Source: Pararge aegeria (taxonomy: Eukaryota > Arthropoda > Insecta > Lepidoptera > Nymphalidae). From it: DNA of 64,000 bases. The stretch spans positions 3,834,501 to 3,898,500 of the forward strand of contig NC_053195.1 in NCBI RefSeq assembly GCF_905163445.1. The letters are read 5' to 3'. Under the pieces are notes generated by a model. That model worked only from the letters and a program-made list of their open reading frames with translations, searched no databases and was not told the DNA's origin. Each line of letters begins with the position of its first letter. Position 1 is the stretch's first letter. A program made the translations under genes and the position numbers. This document shows positions 1-8,964 of the stretch, piece after piece.

Positions 1-1280
1 TACTTTTCGTCGCGAATATGATTATATGACGTCATAATATGCTGAGTCCACCAAGACAAATCTGGTTGGACATGAGGACGTATTTGCATGAGAGAGTCAT
101 AATTTTCCTTAGCCTCTCTAAGTGCTAAAAATTTGTCACGCTCCAAGCGTTTTGTGTATACCCATCCGTAAGCAATAGCTGGGCAAGCAGAGCCTAGTAT
201 CCCTAAAAGTCTAGCAAAATCTCTGATAGAAACGGTGTTTTGCACAGACACGTCTTTGATATACTTAAGAATTTTTAGACGTTTGGTATTTGGTAGCCTT
301 AGACACATGTTTTTTGAGTCAAGTTCAAACCCTAAGTAGGTCTGAAGTTGACTTGGTATTAAATTACTCTTTTTGTAATTTATAACAAAGCCTAAATATT
401 TTAGTAAGTCAACACTTTCTGTGACGCACATCAGGCAATCGTCATAAGAATGACCTATACAAATTATATCATCGAGGTATGTCGCTAGTATTAGACCCTT
501 ACGTCTCAGCGTAGATACGACGGGTTTTAGAAGTTTTGTGAAAATCAACGGTGCCAGGGACAAGCCAAAGGGTAAACATTGAAATTCGTAAGTATTTTCT
601 AGAAATTTGAATCTCAAAAACTTTTTACTTTTTTCACTAATAGGCACTAAAAAGTAAGCGTCTTTGAGGTCCACCGTGGCCATAAAACAACCTTTATTCA
701 TAAGTTTTGTAACGGTTCGGATGTCCTCCATTTTAAAATGTTGAGCACTTATAAATTTATTTAGGTTTTTTAGATTAAGTATAAAACGAAAGGAACCATC
801 TGGCTTTGCGATAAGAAAAATTTTTGATAAATATTGTCCTGGCATTTTGTTGCATTTCACAATGGCTCCTAATTCCTTTAATTTTTTTATTTCCGAAGTA
901 ATTTGACTAATTTCTATTGGGCTAAAATTATCATTCTTTGGAGCAAAGTTTTGTGATACTGGGTAGTCAAAAGGTATGGTGTAACCTTTGACGTAGTCTA
1001 AAACTGTAGTATTATCAGTTACTTTATGCCATTGGTCTAAAAAATGATATAATCTACCCGCGTGGGGTATTATTACCTCTGTTAATTCTTCGGGACCTTG
1101 GGTTTGGCTCGCGTCGTTGTCCGCTGTGCCCGGTCGCCTGGTGGTGGTGGTCGCCGGTTCTGCTGGGACGTGTAGCGACTCCTCGGCCCACCCTGTCTGT
1201 TCGCTCTGTGACCTTGTAATTGGGGTGGGCCTCTCCAGTTTCCCTGTTGTGGGTATTTCTTGGAGGTGGATGGCGTAGCA
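1..1280 (-). CDS. DIRS-type retrotransposon reverse transcriptase (partial, runs off the window edge)
   Basis: Open minus-strand frame with no stop from about 1280 to the window start, roughly 426 codons. It polymerises cDNA from the element's RNA. The reverse transcriptase core is clear: VDLKDAYF (about 650-676) supplies the first catalytic aspartate, CLPFGLSLAP follows near 545-575, and YLDD lies at 468-479. The region below position 60 (LSWWTQHI) looks like the start of the RNase H linker. The order and wording of the motifs fit DIRS-like tyrosine-recombinase elements rather than Gypsy or Copia. No in-frame ATG precedes the RT core and the frame overlaps the Gag-like ORF by about 200 nt, so expression probably needs frameshifting or reinitiation. 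RNase H, methyltransferase and recombinase would lie outside the window. No internal stop is seen, which suggests a young copy. Confidence 0.88.
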
Positions 1281-2005
1281 TCATTACGTCTTATTTGTAG
1301 TCCGGACTTCTCTGCTGTTTTAGAAGCCTTTATTTTTTCTCCTAGATTTGCACCAAAAAGGTAAGCATCCCTTTTTACATCCGTAACCATGTACAGAAAT
1401 TTTTTATCTAATGATGAGGCTATCAGTTTTCTTCTACGCTTTGTGTCTTCATAATGGAGATCTAAAAATATTTGACTTATGTCAGAAATTTTCTTTAGTA
1501 TTTCTACTTTGGTCATCTCGTTTCCAATAACAGTGGTGGCTAAGTTTGTTAGCTCAGATATACCCCGACCAAGTTGATTTTGTGATTTTTCCATCAGCTT
1601 GTCACGATTTCGGGCGGCGTCACCCAGGACGTGAGTAATTTCCGGGTTTAATAGGGGTGCTTTGGCCAAACGAAAATTTTCCGGTATCAAGCATTTTTCT
1701 ACAATCTGTTGTTTCTGATCCTTAGTTAGGCCGTCCACCAACACACGCCCCCAACGTTTAGCGATCTCCTCTGGAATTGTAGGTCCGAAAACCTCTTCTT
1801 TTACCTTCGGGTCTCCGAGAGCTTCCAAGATCTCCTCGGGTAAAGAGACGGTCTCAGTGCTAGTGCTTGGCATGAGCACGGGTGGCGGTGTTACTGACAA
1901 CACTGTATTATTCGTATCAACGGTATTTTGTGCTACGATCACGGATTTAGGTCTGTTGCTTTCGCTTACTGAATAGTCAGAGTAAGGGTAGTATCGGTAT
2001 TTCAC
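1082..2005 (-). CDS. DIRS-type retrotransposon Gag-like protein
   Basis: Complete 307-residue ORF immediately upstream of, and overlapping, the reverse transcriptase frame. The middle part (about residues 60-165) has the wording typical of DIRS Gag-like proteins, for example LPEEILEALGD, IAKRWGRVLVDGLT and LLNPEITHVLGDAARNRDK. The C-terminal 70 residues are rich in Arg, Gln, Gly and Pro and very basic, as expected of a nucleic-acid-binding tail. No CCHC zinc knuckle is visible. Role inferred from the family: packaging of the element RNA into a cytoplasmic particle. The ATG at 2005 is the first in frame. Not a host gene. Confidence 0.85.
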   Translation of the reverse strand: MKYRYYPYSDYSVSESNRPKSVIVAQNTVDTNNTVLSVTPPPVLMPSTSTETVSLPEEILEALGDPKVKEEVFGPTIPEEIAKRWGRVLVDGLTKDQKQQIVEKCLIPENFRLAKAPLLNPEITHVLGDAARNRDKLMEKSQNQLGRGISELTNLATTVIGNEMTKVEILKKISDISQIFLDLHYEDTKRRRKLIASSLDKKFLYMVTDVKRDAYLFGANLGEKIKASKTAEKSGLQIRRNDATPSTSKKYPQQGNWRGPPQLQGHRANRQGGPRSRYTSQQNRRPPPPGDRAQRTTTRAKPKVPKN

Positions 2006-2560
2006 TGTCGCTTTCTAGCGGTACTGTGTTAGATCGACTATTATCGATCGATCTATTAACGTAGTGATCACTGCCATGGAGATCTGTAAGGTTATTATAT
2101 ACGATTCACATTTATTTACCGATGTGGGAAGTTATCGGACGTAAGCTCGTTACGCCGCACTAAACTATGATTGGCAATATTGTGATGCTCAAAGCATACA
2201 AAATAATTGCTGCCGTATACCTAGATGGTAAAAGATAATTTAAAGTCCTTGGATGTAAGCACGTTACACCGCGTCAGACTAATGGTATCAGCTGTACGCA
2301 CGTTACAACGTATAACCCTTAATTTTACCTTAATAACAGGTAGGTACTTATATTCGCTATCCCTCAAACATCGTACCTAGTAGCTAGGTATTAATCATTA
2401 ATTAATTTACGTAAACAGTTTTGTTTTGCTCAGTTTTGTTTTCTGTAAACGCCTTATTTTCCGTGTAATATGATCCGTTTTATCCTTATATGTCCTACTT
2501 CTTTTCGGCATTTTATATATTAGAGTACTATTCCTAAAAAATTTCACTAAAAAAAAAAAA
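2006..2560 (-). repeat. Leader / terminal repeat region of the DIRS-type element
   Basis: Non-coding stretch upstream of the Gag-like ORF. It holds three related copies of a motif close to GTAAGCACGTTACACCGC (2141-2158, 2255-2272, and a looser one at 2294-2310). By position this should be the promoter-bearing inverted terminal repeat of the element. Its outer boundary was not found, because the partner repeat lies outside the window. Confidence 0.5.
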
Positions 2561-2574
2561 TACACTAACTATCT

Positions 2575-2700
2575 TTTGCGATGAAAATGAAATAAAGTAT
2601 TGCGATGCCCGCACAAAAGAAGCGAATGAGGCAAGCCACACTCCCGCGCGGGTTCAGCGGCGGCGGGGTGTGGAGGGGACGAATGTTGCGTCATGATACT
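2575..2700. other. Short GC-rich island, unassigned
   Basis: A sharply GC-rich block in AT-rich surroundings. CCACACTCC (2636-2644) can pair with GGGGTGTGG (2665-2673) to give a hairpin of about nine pairs, and TTGCGATG occurs twice nearby. It could be part of a repeat or a promoter-like island. No gene is seen in it. Confidence 0.3.
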
Positions 2701-3084
2701 TAAAAATTGATATTTTTTTTTTTAGCTTTAAACTTATTGTGCGATGCCTAGTTAATTGAGAAGTGAACTACATAGTGAATAATAAATCTTGAGGATGTAA
2801 CGTCGTAGTATAATAATATTTATATTACGGTGTAACAAAAATCCAATCGGGTTTTTTCAAACACCGGTATTCATCGTTCAGCGCTTGAAATTATTAGTAA
2901 GTATTTTTAAAGCTGCATACAAAATATTATGAATAAGTGAGGGTAGTTCTAAAAAAAATTGTTGTGTGGCAACTTGTACCATTCATTTACTACCAAAAAC
3001 AATCCACATTAGACTTAGGCTCACTACTTTATTGGTGTCCTATGTGTAATAATTATAGCTTTCCTAGGCTTAATATTTAATTCA

Positions 3085-3345
3085 AAATTCAAAATTCAAA
3101 ATTCAAAATTTATTTATTTCAAGTAGGCCTAATATAAGCACTTTTGAAACGTCAAGTCTGTCTGTTTGTAGTGATTCTACCACCGGTTCGGAAGGCAGAT
3201 TCTACCGAGAAGAAGCCGGCAAGAAACTCAGCAGTTGCTCTTTTCCAACATCAACAATTTACATTTTGCATTTTAACATTCATTTTTCTATCTTGTGTGA
3301 GCTGAAAGCGGAGCCGGAAGCTTCCAAGCAACCTTGTTAATGATC
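3085..3345 (-). mobile_element. Jockey/CR1-like LINE, 3' end fragment
   Basis: Reverse complement of the 3' end of the LINE copy at 26396-27262: the AATTCAAAATTC tail, then TTCAAGTAGGCCTAATATAA, then CCACCGGTTCGGAAGGCAGA, ending in remnants of the last codons. Truncated at its 5' end, as is usual for LINE copies. Confidence 0.8.
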
Positions 3346-3593
3346 TTCTTACAATGTGTAGTTACTGATACACAGATTTGAGAACCCATAGAGCCCTCAT
3401 TCAGCCATTATTACATGCAGTGCATTGTGTCTAAACGTAAAAACGCCCCGCGCACGTCTTACTAAACACTTGTGATGTTGTTAGCTCACAAACTTTTCCC
3501 AATTTCCCCATTTTATGGTAGACGTTTAGAGCGTTAGATGTAAAATATTTACTGTCAACTGCTAAATGGAATGAAATGATTAACGTGCTGTTC

Positions 3594-3942
3594 TATTATC
3601 AAAATTAAGCTTAATTTGCTTGACTCCGCGAAAAGCAGGAGAATCTGTGTGGTGTAATTTATAATTTCTTCAATCCTTATACTCCACACCAAACAGATCC
3701 TCGGCAATACTGATGATGCTCCGGTTACATACATAGAAACATCTCCTGATGATGCTCCGGTTTCGGAGCGAAACGTGCGTAGAGGGTGTATTGCCGAGGA
3801 TCTGTTTGGTGTGGAGTATAAGGATTGAAGAAATTATAAATTACACCACACAGATTCTCCTGCTTTTCGCGGAGTATAGCAAATTAAGCTTAATTTTGAT
3901 AATATATCATGGATTTCCGCAAAGTAACGCCTGCTTCTATAC
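3594..3942 (+). mobile_element. Foldback element copy 1 with hammerhead-like centre
   Basis: Two near-perfect inverted arms of about 117 bp (3594-3710 and 3788-3905) surround a 77-bp centre. A 37-bp tail ending near CTGCTTCTAT is present on the right only. The insertion is flanked by the 12-bp direct repeat AACGTGCTGTTC (3582-3593 and 3943-3954). The related copy of the host repeat at 51453-51464 carries this target once, so the target duplication is real. No coding capacity. The length of the duplication and the one-sided tail do not fit common MITE families. Confidence 0.8.
3742..3785 (+). ncRNA. Hammerhead-ribozyme-like motif in the foldback element
   Basis: CTGATGA (3746-3752) is followed by a stem GCTCC/GGAGC (3754-3758 with 3765-3769) and then GAAA (3770-3773). 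A short third stem, ACG/CGT with a 2-nt loop (3773-3780), ends at A3781, the expected cleavage position. CTC (3743-3745) can pair with GAG (3782-3784) as stem I. The order matches the hammerhead core, but an extra T at 3753 separates CTGATGA from stem II, so activity is uncertain. Hammerhead motifs are established in Penelope-like retroelements; the link here is inference. Confidence 0.45.
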
Positions 3943-4149
3943 AACGTGCTGTTCGACAAACACCACTAAGGTGGAGTGGTTTTTGACGCTTCAATATTAG
4001 TCGTGTACACGGTTTCTGTATGTTCTTAATTATGTGTCCTGATTTTTATTACACAAACGTAAAGGTGTTGAAATGCGTAATAACTTAAGCCTTAATACAC
4101 TCAGTGTAAGGTCCACTTTACTCTGGAGTCGCAATGTTTCAATCATCAC

Positions 4150-4360
4150 TATGAGCACCAATTCAACCGATAGACCTCCACTGCTGGACGTAGATCTTTT
4201 GCAGGGAGTTCCAAACACCAGACGCTTGTTTCCAGCGGCTCGCCTGATGTCGTCTGTCTACATCGTTGGGACCGACCTACGCTACGTTTACCAGTGCGGG
4301 GTAGGCATTCCAGCACCTTAGCACCCCAAAGTTCATCAGTTGTCTGTTTCGGTACTCGAA
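4150..4360 (-). mobile_element. RTE-type LINE, 3' end fragment
   Basis: Minus-strand relic of the RTE ORF2 C-terminus and its stop region. CCACTGCTGGACGTAGATC and AGGGAGTTCCAAAC are the same landmarks as in the copies at 5105-5530 and 17180-17384. Non-functional. Confidence 0.7.
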
Positions 4361-4369
4361 AACTAAATC

Positions 4370-5100
4370 TACTATTGCGAACTTTTGAACCTCATACTAA
4401 GGTAAATGACCTTTGGGACACTAAATTCAGTCGTTACTGCTCCACCGAGCCTCGGAGAACACATAAACCCGTCAATGAGGATCCGATATTCCGATCGTTA
4501 ACTCGGTAGACTAAATACTAGCCATTAGTCAGTAAAATATGAATTGGTACTACAAATATTGGTAATAGGAACCTATTTTTTTTTATTTTGATTTATCTAA
4601 ATGTATATACTAATAATGAAGCTGTTTTTTTTCGGATTGCTTTGGAATCACCAGATGGATTTTGAAATAGTGTATCGCCTTCTTGATTGCGTGGGTAATT
4701 ATTAATTATAATAATATAGCGTTCAAACTAGTAAAACCTGAACTCAGAGAGACCCCATATCGGAGGAGTACGTAGTTAGGTCAATAAATTACTTCGAGAT
4801 TAGTTCTACCGAATTAAACTTAATCTGATTTTTTTCCGTAGACATTAATGAAACAAATGCTTTTCAAGTCGACCATAGCCAGGGGTTTTTTTAATATACG
4901 GCAGAGGACTTTAAATACAATTCAAACTTTAGTCCCGTCTTTAGGAAACACATTTTAGAAACGACGTTATTTTACTTACATTTCGAAATAATTAAAATTT
5001 AAGAAACCTATGGCCAGGGGGTTATGCAAAGGTTGTGTAGGTATACTACCTTTTTCGTTTGCATTCTCATACCCACATTTATTTTCATAGTAGTTAGTGG
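4370..5100. other. AT-rich stretch without a recognisable feature
   Basis: No gene, tRNA-like head or terminal repeat was recognised. The short open frames present are not supported by splice signals or by protein similarity that I recognise. Confidence 0.5.
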
Positions 5101-5104
5101 CTAT

Positions 5105-5530
5105 CATCATATCAAACGATATACGTCCACTGCTGGACATAGGTCTTTAAATGAGTTCCAAATTCTACGGTTTTGTGCCGCATGTCTCCAGCGGCTCCCT
5201 GCGAGGCATTTGATGTCATCTGTCCACCTCCAACGCTGCGCTTACCAACGCCGGGCTGCCATTTTAGCACCTTGGGACCCCAACGTCCATCCGTTCTCCG
5301 TGCTATGTGCCCCGCCCCATGCCACTTCAGCTTTACGATTTGTTGAGATATGTCGATAACGCTGGTTCTTCTACGGATCTCCTTATTTCTGATTTGATCA
5401 CGCAGATATACTCCGAGCATAGCTCTCTACAGCGCCCGCTGAGTGACTCTGAGCCTTCTTACGAGGCCCATAGTCAGCGACCATGTTTCAGAAGCATATG
5501 TCATGACTGGCAACACGCACTGTTCACTGT
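5105..5530 (-). pseudogene. RTE-type LINE ORF2 C-terminal fragment
   Basis: Minus-strand frame 5112-5420 reads LRDQIRNKEIRRRT, AGHIARRTDGRWGPKVL and KRSVGG, the C-terminal region of RTE-clade ORF2 downstream of the reverse transcriptase. It is the longest RTE piece in the window. The endonuclease and reverse transcriptase domains are missing and later codons have drifted, so it is a dead 5'-truncated copy. Confidence 0.85.
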
Positions 5531-5534
5531 TGGT

Positions 5535-5870
5535 AGAGGCTATATCATGGCGTATATATAAATACCTAAACTATTTCATTTTTTACCCCAAGAGTGAAAA
5601 TAATAAAATAAACATGAACATGTAATTGGATCTAGGTGAGTTTTATTCCATTATGAAGTTCAAGACCCGTCGATATATCCACGGAAACCCTTGTCTTCCG
5701 TTCCGACTACTTGACAGCAGATAGGTGACTGGTTTTGTCTTGACATCACATTACTAAGAGAATAAACAACCAAGGAATAAACATTGAAAAACATAAAATG
5801 ATTAACTGGTAAAAGTAAAACTCGTAGCTTTAGTTTCAAGTTTACGAATGTAGTTATCCATCCATCACAA
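5535..5870. other. AT-rich stretch, nothing recognised
   Basis: No open frame, tRNA-like head or terminal inverted repeat could be supported here. Confidence 0.4.
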
Positions 5871-5874
5871 TTCA

Positions 5875-6108
5875 GGAATTTATAATTTCTGAATTATCAC
5901 TCGTCTGGTCGGGTTTCTGGAAGCTTTGGCCTTGGCTAGTTACCACCATATACACAAAAAAGTGCCCCTAAGCGATTTAGTTTTCTGGTGTGATGTCGCG
6001 TGGAAATCGATTAGGGGTATGACTACCGTAGTCCCTAACAGGTTAGCCTACTACCATCTTAGACTGCATCATCACTTACCACCAGGTGAAATTGCATTCA
6101 AAAAGTGA
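5875..6108 (+). mobile_element. SINE B, body fragment
   Basis: Contains the family B body: a CTGGTCGGGT segment, GGTGTGATGTCGCGTGGAAA, CTAACAGGTTAGCCTACTAC, CCATCTTAGACTGCATCATC and CACTTACCACCAGGTGAAAT. The tRNA-like head is missing. Confidence 0.7.
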
Positions 6109-6109
6109 A

Positions 6110-6660
6110 AATATTTTCCAGGTGTGAACCGAACTTACAGCCTTCGGTCAGTCAGTAAGCAGGATCACTGCCAACTGCGCAATCAGCCGTTTAAAAAAAA
6201 AGATAAACGATATACTTGAAAACGCCACGCCACTATAACAAAAGGTGTACGTTGTTTAACATTATTATTACATTTTTAAAAAGGATCTTAGATTGATGAG
6301 TTAATGGAAAGGTGGCCCTGAAGAAGTATGTTTTGTAACACAAAAGTTAATTATTCGGGTCATAAAACAAGCATGTTCAGTATTCAAATTATCGGAAAAC
6401 GTTTCGCAAAATAAATGACTCCTTTATTTTAAGCGAAGCGTTGGTACCCAAATATGCTAAAGAAAAGAATTCTCGCCCTCCGTTGGGACATGCCTGCTCC
6501 GTACTCGCGAATAATAAATCATCAACTTTTTAAGAGAGTTTTCATTTATTTAAGTGAAACTTCTGCAAGTGTTGTAGGAATCAATTACAGAATGAATAAA
6601 TGAATGAATGAATGAATAAATAGTATACTTTTATTTTATGTACACTACCGAGAAATAAAA
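6110..6660. other. AT-rich stretch with a short TGAA/AATG repeat
   Basis: No gene recognised. A small simple repeat of GAATGAATGAATGAAT type lies at 6592-6620. Confidence 0.5.
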
Positions 6661-6674
6661 AGGAATACAATAGA

Positions 6675-6790
6675 AAAAGTTGTCTGGAGGAGATCGCTTC
6701 AAGCGATAAGGCCACCATTGCGCGCATATATATTTATTTACCTTTGGTTTGGTAAATTTGCGTTTTTTTTCAGATACAAGGAAAAATACA
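6675..6790 (+). mobile_element. LINE 3' UTR fragment with GATCGCTT...AGCGATAAGGCC hairpin
   Basis: TGGAGGAGATCGCTTCAAGC followed by GATAAGGCCACC is a recurrent LINE 3' signature in this window; it is also found near 10665, 34850 (minus), 58985 and 60040. Its short self-complementary core (GATCGCTT / AAGCGAT) suggests a conserved 3' UTR hairpin. Confidence 0.6.
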
Positions 6791-6954
6791 GGGGAAACAA
6801 GTTAGTTCCCCGCACCTTAATAAAATTATTTTTCCATCTTATACAAATGCCAGGAAGTCAATGTAACAAAATTAAATAAGAATGTCATCTTAAAATTAAA
6901 TAACATAAAGTAAATTAAAATATAAACCTAAAAACGAGATAATTATATTTAAGT

Positions 6955-7620
6955 TTAGGGCGAAAATTTATTTTATAGATATAACCTAAAATATAATGTA
7001 ACACTAGACAAAATCTAAAATGTTTTTGAAACCACCACAGCAAGGCACAGTTCCTAAGATGCTGGCAGCATTGCCCCTTTGGATGGCCAAACGAATCCTT
7101 TGACTAAGGTAACTGCCTGCTGGATCACCGCTAGACTCGATAACCCTTTTTGATAATTCTTTAAAAAGAGCTCGTGCCTCCGGACCCCACGTTCCAAAAG
7201 TGTCTACTTCATATTTACGCCTCTTGGCCTGCTCGGCACTGGTAGCAGCCGCACCCACCATTAACGAGGTGGTCTGGATGTGTGATGCAGCTAGGGTATC
7301 GACACAAGTTGCATCCCACACAAGTGACCTTCCCAACCTCCAAGGAATGAGCGTCATACCATCAGGCCTCTTGCCATCGCTTCGCGCCAAATCAATAGGT
7401 TCTAATAATTTACACCCTAAACCTAAAAACACAATAATTCAAACCTTTAATTCTAGATATTCGTCTACTGAATAAAACTGACGAAGCAGCCTCTATAATG
7501 CTCCCCATAATGCTTTCAAATTAAAGTCTACCAATATGATAACCCAAAGTGTGCATGTGGTGAGGGCCGATACCTATATACGGCTTCATAGATTAACTGA
7601 TCATGGCTTTTTGCATAGAG
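6955..7620 (-). pseudogene. LINE C-terminal domain remnant with RPDG...WDATCVDT motif
   Basis: The minus-strand ORF 7004-7432 (142 codons) reads RSDGKRPDGMTLIPW, LVWDATCVDTLAASH and later RLAIQRGNAASILGTVP. Degenerate coding sequence continues upstream to about 7620. The domain is widespread at the C-terminus of invertebrate retroelement proteins. The spacing RPDG...WD.T recalls a PD-(D/E)XK nuclease fold, but that is inference. A second copy of the same end lies at 17880-18290. Reverse transcriptase is absent, so this is a 5'-truncated copy whose last exon-length piece happens to remain open. Confidence 0.65.
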
Positions 7621-7624
7621 ATAC

Positions 7625-7938
7625 TTTGTCATTCCGCGAAATTTCTTTTGGACAATAGAAAAATTAACAGAGACGACATCGTAGGCAGTACGCAGTTACT
7701 TATATTTTATAAAATAATTTCCAATATTGTCAAAGAACAAAAAGATTAGGACTCATCCATCACTGCCAGTGGTTGATTCAGTTTCCATGACATGGGTCCC
7801 AAAAGCTGACAAGTTGGAATAAGACGACTTTTGATAATATCATTTCAGGATAAGACTATGAAATAACATCGGTTGGAGAACAGACTGTCAATATATCTCT
7901 ACACCTAATTAGGTTATTTAATATCATTTTGTAGACCT
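7625..7938. other. No recognisable feature
   Basis: AT-rich sequence between a LINE remnant and a SINE; nothing could be supported here. Confidence 0.4.
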
Positions 7939-7939
7939 C

Positions 7940-8210
7940 CCTGACGGTACCGTGAGCGCTGTTAATTTAAGTGGGAGGTCTCGGGTTCGATTCCCGTCAA
8001 GGGCATTTTGGGATTTTTTATTTTTTTATTTTCTCAGGTCTAGTCTGGTGGGAGGGACAAAGAAGTGCCGCTAAGCGATTCAGTATGGCAGTTAAATTAA
8101 ACTCATACTCCTTATCGATTTCTACGCGACATCGTACCGGAACGCTAAATCGCTAAGCGGCACGTCATGGTTGGTAAAAACTTGGCTTGGAGAACCACTA
8201 GCAGGTGAAG
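7940..8210 (+). mobile_element. SINE B, near full length
   Basis: tRNA-derived head with a textbook RNA polymerase III B box, GGGTTCGATTCCC (7983-7995), preceded by GTGAGCGCTG. It is followed by the family body: TCAGGTCTAGTCTGGTGGGA, CGCTAAGCGATTCAG, CGCGACATCGTACCGGAACG and an AGCAGGTGAAG end. Confidence 0.8.
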
Positions 8211-8267
8211 TTGGCATTTGGGGTTGCCTAAATGTAATTGTCATTCTTCCCCTTTTGCCCCCATAAC

Positions 8268-8520
8268 ATCAAATTCAAAAATTCAAATTCTCTTTATTCG
8301 TGTCGGCCTATCTCAGGCACTTATGAAGCGTTCATACATATAATAATTTTACATAATTGTACGGGGATGGTGATAACTTCGTTCACCAACTTAAACCTAA
8401 AGCTGCGAGGGTTCCAAACGCGCCCTGGTCTAAGAAGAGCCCACAACAAACTTAGCTGGGTATTTTTTTTTTGTTTGTTATCACCATCTCACAGTAAATT
8501 TATATATTAAGCTATGAAGT
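8268..8520 (-). mobile_element. LINE K 3' end fragment
   Basis: Starts with an AAATTC-rich tail (reverse complement) and then TCTTTATTCGTGTCGGCCTA and CACTTATGAAGCGTTCATAC. The same 3' end occurs at 11612-11750 and 21130-21250. 5'-truncated. Confidence 0.65.
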
Positions 8521-8524
8521 TAGA

Positions 8525-8960
8525 GCAATTCACACCCAAACTTTTTTATCGTTTAAGTAATCCTTAACGTTATAATAGGATTTTTCTGTAAGCTTACGTA
8601 TTATATACACTTTGAACTTATTGAAAAACATCTCAATGATTTCATTCGGTATTGTGAATTAGCAATTTTACTACTACTAATACACTACTACTGAAAATGT
8701 ATAACATTACAGAAATTACTTCTTATTTAAACGAGTCAATCTTGTTTGAGCTGTTAATTATAATGCTTTGTCAAAAGAGCTTAAATTTGAAGTTCTTGTT
8801 AATGGAGGAAGCATTCTAAAGCCTGTTTATTTGTTCTCAACTTCTCCATTAAAACGACAAATGGGGTGTCAGACATAATTTGTTGAAAACAGGAACACAG
8901 TTTACCTAGTTCATTATCTACCTATTTAATGTATTACAACGAGCGATCTCTGTGTATTAT
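8525..8960. other. AT-rich stretch, nothing recognised
   Basis: No open frame longer than chance and no repeat landmark could be identified. Confidence 0.4.
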
Positions 8961-8964
8961 ACAA

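Larger units (their letters stand above)
3367..4025 (+). repeat. Unclassified dispersed repeat L, interrupted by a foldback element
   Basis: Segments 3367-3593 and 3943-4025 together match 50695-51550 (itself interrupted), and part of it recurs at 21030-21125. Shared landmarks are CATTCAGCCATTATT, GCAGTGCATTGT, TACTGTCAAC and AAGGTGGAGTGG. The interruption at 3594-3942 is the foldback element described separately. The identity of this repeat is unknown. Confidence 0.6.

Noticed and set aside
1054..1284. 76-codon minus frame overlapping the Gag-like and RT frames
   Set aside because: It is the third frame of the same overlap, rich in Arg and His only because of the basic Gag tail, and stops before the RT core.
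6955..7432. Intact 142-codon frame as a host gene
   Set aside because: The second copy at 17880-18290 shares the same stop and 3' UTR, showing it is a retroelement end.
7983..7995. Possible tRNA gene (perfect B box)
   Set aside because: The head lacks a full cloverleaf with acceptor pairing and continues into the SINE B body; the same holds for B boxes at 23750, 32309, 53351 and 56052.
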